Shown here: positions 1 through 11,795 of the stretch, piece after piece | How the letters are laid out: each line of letters starts with the position of its first letter | How positions within the stretch are numbered: the stretch's first letter is position 1 | Source: Pardosa pseudoannulata | Lineage: Eukaryota; Arthropoda; Arachnida; Araneae; Lycosidae | Reading direction: 5' to 3' | Length of the DNA stretch: 64,000 nucleotides | Assembly (NCBI GenBank): GCA_032207245.1 | Contig: CM063502.1 | Coordinates: 50,847,617 to 50,911,616 of the forward strand | Translations under genes and position numbers: made by a program | Notes under the pieces: generated by a model | Database searches by the model: none | The model's input: the letters and a program-made list of their open reading frames with translations, nothing else | What the model was told of the DNA's origin: nothing

Positions 1-371
1 ACATCTGCAAATAAGTGCATCATTTCTCCCACACGTAACCGAAAGCGCTATAAACAATCACACGAAAAAAAAATTTCGTCTTGGAAAACGCTAAAAAAAT
101 GGATGAAAAAACAGTCTGTGGTCTCGATATTATTAAAACCAATTTCAGATACTCGGGAACTCACTTTTGGAACAGAAGACTGTAATTTTCAGCTCTACTG
201 ACACTATGCCTTTTTATATTGTCATTCAAAATTGCTTTTAACCCTTTCCCAGACGGGTGTGACGTATATGACTCGGTAGTATTCCGTTCATCTATGACGG
301 ATGTGGCGTCTGCATCCCAGAGGATTGATGACTTCGCTAGAGGGATGTAACGTATATGTGAAAATTACAGA
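1..371. other. No gene recognised
   Basis: AT-rich sequence with no open frame of note and no recognised RNA or repeat. A more GC-balanced patch around 240-350 looks like old repeat debris, but I cannot assign it. Confidence 0.4.
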
Positions 372-538
372 GTTTAGTTTGGAGCTCTACAGTCATTTTT
401 TTTAAACACGAAGGCTAATTAGACCGGGACCTACTGCTTAAAGTTCACTTTGAACGGCTACAAACAACCCTACCAGCAGCTTGATTTGAACCCCGGACTC
501 CGCTACTGAAGAGCAGCGCCCTACCCGTCGATGGTACC
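372..538 (-). mobile_element. tRNA-derived SINE, decayed copy (family 1)
   Basis: Read on the minus strand, this matches the SINE at 50,213-50,387. It has a tRNA-like head with a box B-like GGTTCAAATCA (482-492), then a body containing 'AAGCAGTAGGTCCCGGTCT' and 'ATTAGCC', and an end reading 'GAGCTCCAAACTAAAC' where the younger copy has 'GCGCTCCAAACCAAACC'. Box A is degenerate and I see no clear target-site duplication, so this is an old copy. A SINE carries no protein and depends on LINE machinery for mobility; that is family knowledge, not seen here. Confidence 0.7.
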
Positions 539-2206
539 AAGATAAAGGAGAATTGTGATGCCTAAACATTGATCTTGAACTGTTTCATTTGATTCAATGA
601 TATTTATCGGTAACTGAGAAGAAAATTTGATTAAAAAAAGTTAAGCATTCCAAATACAGCACAGATCTACTTCAATGAATGAGTTTGGGAAACTCTTACC
701 AAAATCAAAATATCCACACTTAAAGGAAGCTACTTGCCGAAACTTGTCGATTATTTAAATAAATTACTGATATAAACTAATGTACTTAATGATGAATTTC
801 GTAAAATTGAAATATCGATCACAGTTGTCTAATAATATATACTTCTGCTAATGGCTTTAACAATTTTGAGCCATACTTTAAATGCTTGACCAAAGGTCTT
901 AGTTAAATATTTTACATGTTTTTATTATATTTTTATTTTTTTTAGAATTTGTTATATTTTTATTTGTTTAGTAAAACGTTTTGAATCAATTATTTTGTAA
1001 AATTCTTACTTTTGATAACTCCACATTTTATATAGCATTTGAGACTTGTACACTATTTTAGATAAATTAAATGAATTTACGTATTTAATGCTATGTAAAT
1101 GAGGAGTGACTATTTATAAGGTATATAAAGTCGAAATGCGTTGCTCTTAGACTTCGTCCGTATCCACCGCTGCTTTATATTTTTGATATTATCTCTACTC
1201 GTATTATATTTTGATCTTTCAAGTACAAAATTAAAATGCACTTAATACAAATACAAATATAAATACACACATGGCAAATTATTAGTACCATGTGTGTTAT
1301 TAACCTATTTCCTGTAGAATACATTTGAGAAAAACGTACAAAAAAAATCTCTTTAGTTTTGTTCGCTATTATCATTAAAATGTTAGAAATAGATTATTTT
1401 TGAAAAAACAAAATTTTAAAAGAAATGAATACTATTTTCAATATTCTCACATATATGGGAAATGTTAATGAATTATAGTAATTTTTGCTCAAATTGCAGC
1501 AAAATAAATCAAATGACATAATTTTTGGATAAATGTAATAAACTAATACAACAATTTTATTATCTATATCAACTGTCATGAATTCCATGTCCCTCAGATT
1601 CCTTTGAATTTCACAAATCCTGTGCAGTATCCGAGAAATAGCGACAAATGGCGTGAAACTGCCAAACTTTTAGCGGGAAAGTATGTATTGTGAAAATGGC
1701 AAATTAAATATTATGAAATTGGACAAACCAATTTCGGGCATCACAAAAGTGAAATACCTTTTTTCTTTTGCTCAAACTCAGGTTGAGCATTCCAAAATCA
1801 GAGCATGTGTGTTGCCCGAATTGAGTTCAGGCGTCTCAGACAAGGGGTTAACTATGCACTTTCAAAAAATTCACTCTTAGGTTTTTTTTTAACTAAAAGG
1901 TTGAAAGAATCTTCTACCAAAAAAATAAATTGTAGAACTTTTTTATTTCAATAAACGTTTCCCCGGTCAATTTTAAACTCTACGTAAAAAGCATACAATT
2001 TACACTTGCGTCCTTTTTTACTACCATAAAGATGCCTTGCTTTGTTTGAACGAGAAATAAAACAACATAGAAATACTCTTGGAGAAATAAAGCCTGTCAA
2101 ATGTCGAAAACTTTTATGATTTTGAAAGTAAATATAGTAAAAGAAAATGTTCTGAGTTTGAAAGTTTGGAGGTCAAGGGAATGTTGTCACTCATTAGGTG
2201 CCTTTC
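539..2206. other. AT-rich intergenic or intronic DNA
   Basis: Only short open frames (66 codons or fewer), with no family signature, no tRNA-like fold and no tandem structure that I can see. It could be intron or intergenic sequence. Confidence 0.4.
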
Positions 2207-3855
2207 TTCAGTTTAGGTCAAGGTGCATTCATCTTTGTGGATGGTAGCAATTCGTACTATTATTCCGGTGTACTTTTTATCATTGAAATACAATGGTAGC
2301 AATCAATTCTGAAGACAAATGTATTGCAGGAAGTTCTTCAAAAATTTCAAAATCCTTATATTTGAATGTAGTGCATTAAAACGTAATTCGCTGACGTATC
2401 ATTGCTTGACTACTTTCTATATCATGATTTTGTATTTTAGAAAAATTAACTATCACTTAAAACTGTAGCTGCATAACATAGCGAAATTATGTTTACTATG
2501 ATAGCTCACTTAGCTGAATGATTATTAAAAATAACTGTGGTTAAACTACCTTAATTATGAACAAAAACATTTTACAATAAATATAGTTTTGGGTATGTTT
2601 TTTACAATATCACTAAGTTAAATTATAATCATAAAATGGCTAGAAAATTAACTAATAATACAAAACCCATATCAGAAACACGGAAAGTTTCAATTTTAAA
2701 AAATATTATATAGCCAATATTACAAGCAATAGCAAACTTTGACCTTTGCGATATACTGTTGTTGAATGCACTACAGAAAAGAATGACATTGTTTGAAAAA
2801 TATCTTTAGGTCAAGGTGCATTCATCTTTGTGGAGGATAGCAATTCATACTATTATTCTAGTGTACTTTTTATCATTGAAATACAATGGTAGCAATCAAT
2901 TCTGAAGACAAATGTATTGCAGGAAGTTTTTCAAAAATTTCAAAATCCTTATATTTGAATGTAGTGCATTAATACGTAATTCGCTGACGTATCATTGCGT
3001 GACTACTTCCTATTTCATGATCATTTATTTAAAAAAAATTAACTATCACGTAAACCTGTAGCTGCATAACTTAGCGAAATTATACATGGTTACTATGATA
3101 GCAAACTTAGATGAATCATAATTAAAAATCACTGATTTTAAACTATCATAATTGTGAACAAAAATCTTTTACAAAAATAGTTTTGGGTATGTTTTTTTAC
3201 AATATCACTACGTTAAATTATAATCACAAAACGGCTAGAATATTAACTAATAATACAAAATCCATATCGGAAACACAGAAAGTTTCAATTTTTAAAAATA
3301 TTATATAGCCAATAATACAAGCAATATCAAACTTTGACCTTTGAGATATACTATTGTTGAATGCACTACAGAAAAAAATGACATTGTTTGAAAAATAACT
3401 TCAGTTTAGATCAAGGTGAATTCATCTTTGTGAATGCTAGCAATTCATACTATTATTCCAGTGTACTTTTTATCATTGAAATATAGTGGTAGCAATCAAT
3501 TCTGAAGACAAATGTATTGCAGGAAGTTTTTCAAAAATTTAAAAAGTCTTATATTTGAATGTAGTGCATTAATGCATAGTTCGCTGACGAATCATTGCGT
3601 AACTATTTCCTATTTCATGATTCTGTGTTTTAAGAAAATCACATAAAACTGCAGCTGCTTAACTTAGTGAAATTATTCATGATTACTATGATAGCTAACT
3701 TAGCTGAATGATTATTAAAAGTAACTGTGGTTAAACTGTCATAATTATGAACATAAACCTTTTACAAAAAATATAGTTTTGGGTATGTTTTTTACAATAT
3801 CACTACGGTAAATTATAATCATAAATCGGCTAGAAAATTAACTAATAATACAAAG
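2207..3855. repeat. Tandem repeat, about 595-bp unit, 2.75 copies
   Basis: Three head-to-tail copies begin near 2207, 2800 and 3400, each opening with a 'TTTAG(G/A)TCAAGGTG' block, then 'TCATCTTTGTG' and 'TACTTTTTATCATTGAAATA'. The shared TTTAG anchor is at 2212, 2805 and 3405, giving periods of 593 and 600. The third copy stops near 3855, about three quarters through the unit. Copies differ by scattered substitutions and small indels, so the duplication is not recent. Each complete unit also holds TGTAGTGCATT and, about 400 bp later, its reverse complement. No coding capacity is seen. Confidence 0.85.
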
Positions 3856-4450
3856 ACTGCCAAAAAAGATTGCTACTACAGATGTAATTACGCAAAACAA
3901 ACCAAAACGTCACTATTTTGTAAATTTCTTAATAAATATTATAACGTTTTCTACGGCATAGAGGTAATATAAATCATAAATAACATTATAAACATAGAGA
4001 GATATAAATCGTAGATAAAATACAAAAATAAATCATAAATAATTTGGGAGGGAAATTCTACTTACAGTTTTACTCTCAATTCTGTAATTATTCATATAAC
4101 TTCGTTGAGATTGTTGGTCAAATAATCATAATGAAGTTATATGAAGCACTTCAATATAAGTGCATCCACCCATGTTTTTGATCAAGAAAATCTCCCCTCT
4201 TTCGCTGTAAAACTTCAACCTTGAATTATCGTGATTAATCTATTAACCGATCCCAAAAAAAAGGAAAAAAATTTACATTTTTGACAATTTTGAATTTAAG
4301 CATACGAAAAATTTTAGTATAAAGAATATCAACTATAACAAAGGATAGTACTGTGGGCTTAACTCAAAAAGGATTAGCCGTTGAATTTATATATTTTGTA
4401 ATTAGAACTAGCATCTGGTTCCATCTCTTCATTTTTTTCACTCTATTTAA
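3856..4450. other. AT-rich spacer
   Basis: Lies between two tandem-repeat blocks. It contains short imperfect direct repeats of 'ATAAATCATAAATAA' type near 3970-4040. No gene or RNA fold recognised. Confidence 0.35.
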
Positions 4451-4451
4451 A

Positions 4452-5282
4452 GACAAATTTCAATATAACTTATATTAACTCTAACGATCTACGACAATGT
4501 AACAGATACAAATCAACGTTTCAGATGCAGGTGAAACAATATAAATTGAAGAAATTGGAGAAATGCTTTTCAAGTCTATTTTTAAACAAGCAAGTAAAAA
4601 CGAAAATAAAAATTTCTTATTTGCAGTGAATAGTTTAAAGTTTAGATTGTTTCGTAATTCTCTGGGACAAAATAAAAGAAAAATTGTAATCACGCCAATT
4701 GCGGTTTATAACAAAATATCTGTTAATTTTCATTCTATTTAAAAACAAATTTCATATTAACTCTGACGATCTACGGCAATGTGACAGATACATATCAACG
4801 TTTCAGATGCAGGTGAAACAATATAAATTGAAGAAATTGGAGAAATGCTTTTCAAGTCTATTTTTAAACAAGCAAGTAAAAACGAAAATAAAAATTTCTT
4901 ATTTGCAGTGAATATTTCAAAATTTAGATTGTTTCGTAATTCTCTGGGACAAAGTAAAAGAAAAATTGTAATCACGCCAATTGCGGTTTATAACAAAATA
5001 TCTGTTAATTTTCATTCTATTTAAAAACAAATTTCATATTAACTCTGACGATCTACGGCAATGTGACAGATACATATCAACGTTTCAGATGCAGGTGAAA
5101 CAATATAAATTGAAGAAATTGGAGAAATGCTTTTCAAGTCTATTTTTAAACAAGCAAGTAAAAACGAAAATAAAAATTTCTTATTTGCAGTGAATAGCTT
5201 AAAGTTTAGATTGTTTTGTAACTGTCTGGGACAAATTAAAAGAAGAATTATAATCCCGCCAATTGCAGTTTATAACAAAATA
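4452..5282. repeat. Tandem repeat, 282-bp unit, three copies
   Basis: Three head-to-tail copies begin near 4452, 4741 and 5023. The shared block 'GTTTCAGATGCAGGTGAAAC' recurs in each. Copies two and three are almost identical and exactly 282 bp apart; the first is more diverged and has a small insertion near its start. The 70-72 codon open frames on both strands recur with the unit and are repeat by-products: they have no domain and differ only as the DNA differs. The third copy ends where the Helitron-like element begins. Confidence 0.85.
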
Positions 5283-6204
5283 TCCCCTATATAATAATAG
5301 CTTAAGTTATCTGTCCGTCTGTCCTTAAATTTATGAAGCGTTTGGACCTGGAATGGATACAGGCATCCATATTGGATTCTTCATAAGTTAGGGTTAGCAA
5401 AATTCAAAGCGAGTTCGGAAACGTTTGAAATCCACCCCTTTCCCCCCTTTTCAATCGTTTAATGACATTATTTCAAGCCCTATTTTCCCTGGTTAAGAGG
5501 CGAATAAATTCATCAATTTATAACATAAGTAGATGAAAATAACATATTTTTTTAGCATTATGATATTATCATTCCGTTAACCATCTCATTTAATTATTTC
5601 TTATTTTAAATTATTTGAATATCGTCTGTATTATTTTCATACGTTTTATCACTGAACTTAGATATTACGTAAATAATTTTCTTTTATTGGCTTTGGCTTA
5701 AATAATAGATAAGTTACACATGTGATAATTTTAAATTTAATCATCGATTATCATTTGTTGCAATGAAAATTTTATCACCGGTATGAACAACAAATTGTTT
5801 TCATAAAAATCTAGGAGTCTGTTACACGAGCTAATAAATATCTAGCTTTTAAGTGATACATCTTTGAAAATTAAGAAGTTTGTTCGTTTGTGTGTTTGTT
5901 TTTTATGCATAACCACACGGTTTGCAATCGATTCAACAACTTTTGGACATCACTCATAAATACCGATAAATAATCACTGTCAATATTAAAACCTCTACTG
6001 TCCATCCTATCACGTAATATGACAAAATAAATTAAAGTTAGCAACTAACATGCGGTCAGTAAAGATAAATAAATTATTGAGCGTGTACCAGATAATTCTC
6101 TGTCAAAATTCAAACTATTTGATTTACCTCCATCATAGGGTACTTTACAATTCTGAAAAATTAAAAATTTTACTGATCCCGTCACATGACGGGCTATATG
6201 CTAG
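5283..6204 (+). mobile_element. Non-autonomous Helitron-like element, copy 1
   Basis: The 5' end reads A|TC followed by 'CTATATAATAATAGC' and a 'CTGTCCGTCTGTCC' block. The 3' end has a short palindrome CCCGTCA-ca-TGACGGG (6178-6193) and then, 7 nt later, CTAG (6201-6204) followed by T. A 5' TC, a 3'-subterminal hairpin, a CTRR terminus and insertion between A and T are the known Helitron signature. A second, inverted copy at 23,260-23,843 shares both ends, which supports these boundaries. There is no Rep/helicase coding sequence, so it would depend on an autonomous relative. Some other repeat with a terminal hairpin is possible. Confidence 0.55.
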
Positions 6205-6851
6205 TCTGCCTAACGTATATTAATACTTCCGACAGATGCCAGTCTTGAGCTCTACTCCGACAACAACGTAAATCGGAAAAAGGATACCCACTTTGAACCT
6301 TTAATGGAATAGTTACATAATAATTCCTACAATCAAACAATCAAAATTTAAAAATAATAATAAAGAATGTGCAAAGACGTCATATGGAATTTACCTTAGA
6401 TGTTTTATTCAAAATATAAAAAGCTACATTTTGCACATATATAACTTGAAGCATGGGTAAATTAATCACATTAATTTTATTTAAAACAGAAAATTTATTC
6501 AATAAATTCAATTCTTGAAAACTATTTAAATGTTCCTTTGCGAATAATTTTTTCAAAGATTTCTCCAAATTGTTTACCCAGTATTCTTAATACAAATCTG
6601 AATAGTTATTTCAAATTTTGATTTCATTTACATAAAACCGTTTGAAATTTAGAAAAGTTAGAAGAATTAAAAATTTTTATTTTATCATACTAAAAAATAA
6701 AATATCTTGCTCGTATTGATATAATTGAGGTTCAGATGCAGAATAAAAATGATAATTAGAATTTGTATAAAATGCGAATTAAGTTTTTAAATTGCAAATT
6801 ACAAAATTTATTTTATAGGCTAAGTGGAATATTTTTTTCATTTGGTGTATA
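6205..6851. other. AT-rich DNA without recognised gene
   Basis: Short open frames only. The 62-codon minus-strand frame at 6380-6568 has no recognisable domain. The stretch ends at the TA target site of the Tc1-like element (TA at 6850-6851). Confidence 0.35.
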
Positions 6852-8260
6852 TACACTCATGTCCATAAATTAAGGAAAATGAAGTTCAGGCAATGAAAGA
6901 GACAAAAGCAAAACAAATTTGACTTATTTGTAAAGTCTATTTATTAAACAAAAGGTAAAGAGCAAAAAAGATGCTATATGTTTGACATAATTAATAAAAA
7001 TTGCGATTTTTACTCCCTGGAGCAAATTTCAAAAAAGAACCTATTTACAGAAAACAGTATAACATGGTTAGTATGATGGTTAATACGGAGTATGTCTCCC
7101 GGACGATGCAATACAAGCGTTACAACGCCTACGCATGCTGAGTATCAGATTATCAATCTGATCTTGGGGAAAATTACACCACTCATCAAGCAATGCCCTC
7201 CGAAGTTCCGATAGACAGTTGGGAGGGGATTGACGGGCTGCAATTCGTCGGCCAAGCATGTCCCACACATGCTCTATTGGATTCAAGTCCAGTGAGTATG
7301 CTGGCCCATCCATATGGTTGATATCCTTCGATTGAAGGCATTCGTCTACAATGTTTGCACGGCGAGGTCGGGCGTTGTCATCCATATACAGAAATTCAGG
7401 ACCCATGGCACCCTGAAACAAACGTACATGTTGTTCCAGAATGACATCCCGATAGATGTGGCCTGTCATCGTTACAGTCTGAACATGCAGGTCAGTTCTG
7501 GAACCAAGAATAATTCCTCCCCAAACGAGCCATCCTGCACCACCGTAACGGTGTCGTGACACAAGACCACTGTTGCGGTGTCCACAATGCATGCTCTCTA
7601 GCCCAGCATAATCGCAGGCGACAGTGAGTTGCGGTAAGGGGAACACTTCTGACAGGCCTACGATCTTATAGACCAATGTTCCCTAAGCGCCTGTACACGG
7701 TCTGCCTTGAAACTGTCGAACCGGTAGCTGAAGAGAGCTGACGAGACAGGTCTGATGCTGTGCTCCGTCTGTTTCTTTTGCCAGTAACTGCCAAATACCG
7801 GTCATCATTCGACGTAGTAACTCGGGGGCGACCTGTGCTGTAACATCTACTCACATTACCATCATGTTTGAATCGTTGCCAAAGCCTGGAGATGACACTC
7901 TGGGCGATAACAAGTTCCTCGGATACTTCCAGCTGGGTACGTCCACATTCCAGTCGTCCGATAATTCTACCACGTAAAAAAACATCCAAATGCTTCCATT
8001 GTGATATAACTATGCAATTATTGCACTGAAAGGCTTTTAAAGCGCTTGTGAACAATTTTACTTCTTTGCAACCATTCCTTATATACCCCTTTCATACACT
8101 CTCGTCAATGTGACGTACTATCCGCGCCATCTAGTGGTTTCCTGCAATTTGCATATTCTTCTTCAAGATGTGTGCGATAATTCTACAGGTGAAATTTTTA
8201 TTTTAGAGGCTCAATTTCTGTGTGATTCTGAATTATCCTTAATTTATGGACATGAGTGTA
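6852..8260 (-). mobile_element. Tc1-like DNA transposon (defective)
   Basis: The left end (from 6852) reads TACACTCATGTCCATAAATT followed by AAGGA. The right end carries the exact reverse complement, finishing at 8260. After one mismatch the match continues a few more bases, giving terminal inverted repeats of about 29 bp. TA dinucleotides at 6850-6851 and 8261-8262 flank the element, the expected Tc1/mariner target duplication. The length of 1,409 bp is slightly short for the group. The transposase inside, on the minus strand, is frameshifted and lacks a segment, so the copy cannot move itself. Well-matched ends suggest it could still be mobilised in trans if a functional source exists. Confidence 0.9.
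7080..8055 (-). pseudogene. Tc1-like transposase pseudogene
   Basis: Two overlapping frames together resemble a Tc1 transposase. The N-terminal part (7666-8055, 129 codons) has a paired-type helix-turn-helix region (about residues 27-70) and a GRPR hinge motif followed by a second DNA-binding region ending 'TVYRRLGNIGL'. A frame change near 7666-7676 leads into the C-terminal part (7080-7676), which has 'LVWGGI', the second catalytic Asp in 'YMDDNARPRRA' and the Glu in 'LDLNPIEHVWD', with 34 residues between them: the DD34E spacing of Tc1. The segment that should carry the first catalytic Asp ('SDESRF' type) before 'GWLVWGG' is absent, probably through an internal deletion plus a frameshift. 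'NARPRRA' also departs from the usual 'NARPH'. Inactive. Identification as Tc1 family is firm; the exact clade is not determined. Confidence 0.9.
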
Positions 8261-8262
8261 TA

Positions 8263-8450
8263 TTAAATTTTTAATGTCTTCTTCATATAAAAAAACTAAA
8301 TAATTTTTATTGAGTTATTTCCTTATAAGTAACCACAGAAAAATTGTCTTCTAATCACAGCAAAGCTTTTTAGTTTACACTACATAAAATACACATAGCT
8401 CAAAAGGTATCATGCTCCCTTAAATTATTTATACAGATATATAACAGTAC
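8263..8450. other. Spacer between transposon and tRNA-like cluster
   Basis: AT-rich, no feature of its own. Its right half resembles the upstream flank seen again at 9,420-9,600 ('CTTCTAATCA', 'GCAAAGCTTTTTA'), so the repeat unit of the first cluster extends into it. Confidence 0.5.
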
Positions 8451-8538
8451 TTAAAATTCAGGACGATGTTTTGGAATTCCACATGCCACGGTAGGAAGGA
8501 TCTTAACTGAAATTCGTTCATAGTCTATAGACAAACGA

Positions 8539-8910
8539 AGCGGGGTAGCCGAATGGTTAAGGCGCCAGACTTGTCTTCCCGAAGCCGAGCTACCAACTTC
8601 AGAACCCAATGATGAGCAATACAGTGACATACAACTAAACACCCAGTGACGAGCAATGCGGTGCAATACACCTTCCACTACAATATCAATCATAATCATA
8701 ACGCATTAAATTACATAGCACAGTTTACTGTGCAACTTATAATTACGCAGAAACGTACCAGTGATATGCAACGAGGTGCAGTACTAGCCTACATTCCAAC
8801 TGCTGTCATAACACGCACAAATGGTACAAAGGTAGCGAGGCCAACCAGGGACAAGCAATCTGGCTTCAGTGCTTCAGCTGAAGAAGGGGTTCGATTCACC
8901 TCGAAGGGCT
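8539..8910 (+). pseudogene. tRNA-like split gene, degenerate copy
   Basis: Most diverged copy of the family. Box A reads TAGCCGAATGG and box B GGTTCGATTCA. The pairing between CTTGTC and GACAAG near the presumed intron ends is intact, and so is the variable-arm hairpin CTTCAGT/ACTGAAG. The 3' acceptor strand reads CACCTCGAAG and no longer pairs with the 5' strand, so a mature tRNA could not form a normal acceptor stem. A T6 run follows at about 8915. Confidence 0.6.
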
Positions 8911-8968
8911 TTCTTTTTTACGTGCTTATTTATAGTACAAATATCTGCCAGTTTCGTAATACTTTAAG

Positions 8969-9211
<243 letters not shown>

Positions 9212-9249
9212 AGGCAGCGTCTATGTGGGACTCACCTCCCTCCCTCATA

Positions 9250-9689
9250 AACTCTGGTGTATACTATAACCCTTTTTAATGTTAAAATAACAGTATATTG
9301 CTAGATATAAAATTTACATGATACAATACTGCATACTTAATCAAAATTTAATTTTTATTCAAAAATTTCATTGTTTTAAATTTTAGTATTTTTTCTCTAA
9401 ATTGTTTTATACATTTGCTGAAATATTTTCCTTCACATAAAAAAAATTAATCATTTTTCATTGAGTTATTCTCTTGAAAATGGCCAAAGAAAAATGGTCT
9501 TCTAATCAAAGCAAAGCTTTTTATTTTACACTACATCAAATACACAAAGCTCAAAGGGTATTATGATATCTTAAATTATTTATACAGATATATAACAGTA
9601 CTCAAAATTCATGACTATGTCTTGCAATTTCATATGACGAGAAAGAAAGAATCTTAATTGAAAATCGTTCATAGTCTTCATTATACCGA
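9250..9689. other. Repeat-unit flank
   Basis: AT-rich sequence linking two tRNA-like copies. The last 100 bp before 9690 align with the upstream flank of the other copies ('AAAATTCATGAC' at about 9604). No gene. Confidence 0.5.
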
Positions 9690-10086
9690 GCCGGGGTGGC
9701 CGAATGGTTAAGGCGACAGACTTGTCTTCCCGAGGCCGAGCTGCCGACTTCAAAACCCAGTGATGAGCAATGCAGTGCAATTTATCCAAACACCCAGTGA
9801 TGAGCAATGCGGTGCAATATACCTTCAATTACTATAGCAACAATAGTCATAAAGCATTAAATTACAAATCCTAAGTCATGTGCAATGTTCATGTACCAGT
9901 GACAAATCTACCAGTGGTATGCATTACTGTGAAGTACTAACTCTAGTCACTTAACCCTGAATCCCACCCGCTGTCATAGCACTCACAAATGGTAGCGGTA
10001 GTACAATGGCGGCGAGGCCAACCAGGGACAAGCAATCTGGCTTCAGTGCTTTAACTGGAAAAAGGGTTCGATTCCCCTCCCCGGTG
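9690..10086 (+). tRNA. Class II tRNA-like gene with long intron (cluster 1, copy 2)
   Basis: Acceptor strands GCCGGGG and CCCCGGT can pair over seven positions (the first a G-U), followed by discriminator G. D arm GCC...GGC with box A TGGCCGAATGG. The anticodon stem reads ACAGA against TCTGG, so its outermost pair is lost in this copy. Variable arm and T arm (TTCGATT loop, perfect box B) are present, with a T6 terminator at 10,089-10,094. G73 is the discriminator typical of eukaryotic tRNA-Ser. About 300 bp separates the halves. Tandem amplification makes a tRNA-derived repeat an alternative reading. Confidence 0.5.
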
Positions 10087-10088
10087 GC

Positions 10089-10094
10089 TTTTTT
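10089..10094 (+). terminator. Pol III T-run terminator (example, cluster 1)
   Basis: Six T residues begin three bases after the predicted tRNA 3' end. A run of four or more T on the non-template strand is the standard Pol III stop. The same T6 is found after the copies ending at 11,033, 12,229 and 13,387. Confidence 0.6.
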
Positions 10095-10636
10095 ATATCT
10101 TTATCAATTTATTGTAATATAGATATAAATTTTAAAATTTTAACATGTTTGCTCTAAAAGGTTTTATACATTTACCGAAAAATATTACTCAAGATTGGGC
10201 ACTGAATTTTAGGCATATAGAACATTAAATTTTATATATTTTTAATCTGTTGAATATATTAGGTACTAATATTAAATTTTATATAAATTTTATTAAATTT
10301 TATTTATTTAATTAAAAATAGTGAAATATCGGTTGTTCTCAAAAGAAGATGAGTGAGTGTATCCAAATATAGTACAGTATTATGCTTAAATACAAAATAT
10401 GCATTCAGTATATTATAAAACAGATATCTACCAGTTTTAAAATAATTTGAGAAAATTTTAAAGAATATATAATACATTAGCATGGATAGGCGTTATCTCA
10501 AAAGAAATTATGTACTCCTAAATTATTTATCCAAATATGGGCCAGTACACAAGATTCATGACGCTGTCTTGAAATTTCACAAAGTACGGAAGGAAGAATG
10601 TTAATTGAAATTCGTTCATAGTCTTCACATTACCGA

Positions 10637-11033
10637 GCCGGGGTGGCCGAATGGTTAAGGCGCCAGACTTGTCATCCCGAGGCCGAGCTGCCGACTTCAA
10701 AACCCAGTGATGAGCAATGCAGTGCAATTTATCCAAACACCCAGTGATGAGCAATGCGGTGCAATACACCTTCAATTACTATAGCAACAATAGTCATAAA
10801 GCATTAAATTACAAATCCTAAGTCATGTGCAATGTTCATGTACCAGTGAGAAATCTACCAGTGGTATGCATTACTGTGAAGTACTAACTCTAGTCACTTA
10901 ACCCTGAATCCCACCCGCTGTCATAGCACTCACAAGTGGTAGCGGTAGTACAATGGCGGCGAGGCCAACCCGGGACAAGTAATCTGGCTTCAGTGCTTCA
11001 ACTGGAAAAAGGGTTCGATTCCCCTCCCCGGTG
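10637..11033 (+). tRNA. Class II tRNA-like gene with long intron (cluster 1, copy 3)
   Basis: Best-preserved copy of cluster 1. Acceptor GCCGGGG/CCCCGGT with discriminator G, anticodon stem CCAGA/TCTGG, variable arm CTTCAGT/ACTGGAA (imperfect), box B intact, T6 terminator. The bases beside the exons pair as CTTGTC/GACAAG, leaving a 3-nt bulge, here TAA. The T stem has one mismatch (AAGGG against CCCCT). Conserved pairing with a changing bulge is what a splice-site structure would look like; whether the RNA is made and spliced is unknown. Confidence 0.55.
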
Positions 11034-11795
11034 GCTTTTTTATTTCTTTATCAATTTATTGTAATATAGATATAAGTTTTAAAATTATTTTAAAAATTGT
11101 AAAGAATATATAATACAGTAGCATGAGTGGACGTCAACCCCACCTCCCAAGTAATCCTGGAGTTTTATACATTTAATATTAAAACAAAAGAACATTTCCG
11201 TATGTAAAAATTACAAGTTACAATACTGCATGCTTAATCAAAATTTTATTTTTAAACAAAATCTTCAATCTTTTAATTTTCTATCTAAGGTTAATATTTT
11301 AACATGTTTGCTCTAAAAGGTTTTATACATTTACCGAAAAATATTACTCAACATTGGGCACTGACTTTTAGGCATATATAACATTAAATTTTATATATTT
11401 TTAATCTGTTGAATATATTAGGTACTAATATTAAATTTTATATAAATTTTGTTAAATTTTATTTTTTTAATTAAAAATAGTTAAATATCGGTTGTTCTCA
11501 AAAGAAGATGAGAGAGTGTATCCAAATATAGTACAGTATTATGCTTAAATACAAAATATGCATTCAGTATATTATAAAACAGATATCTACCAGTTTTAAA
11601 ATAATTTGAGAAAATTTTAAAGAATATATAATGCATTAGCATGGATAGGCGTTATCTCAAAAGAAATTATGTACTCTTAAATTATTTATCCAAAAATGGG
11701 CCAGTACACAAGATTCATGACGCTGGCTTGAAATTTCACAAAGTACGGAAGGAAGAATGTTAATTGAAATTCGTTCATAGTCTTCACATTACCGA

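Noticed and set aside
7314..7559. 81-codon plus-strand frame within the transposon
   Set aside because: Shadow of the transposase code on the opposite strand.
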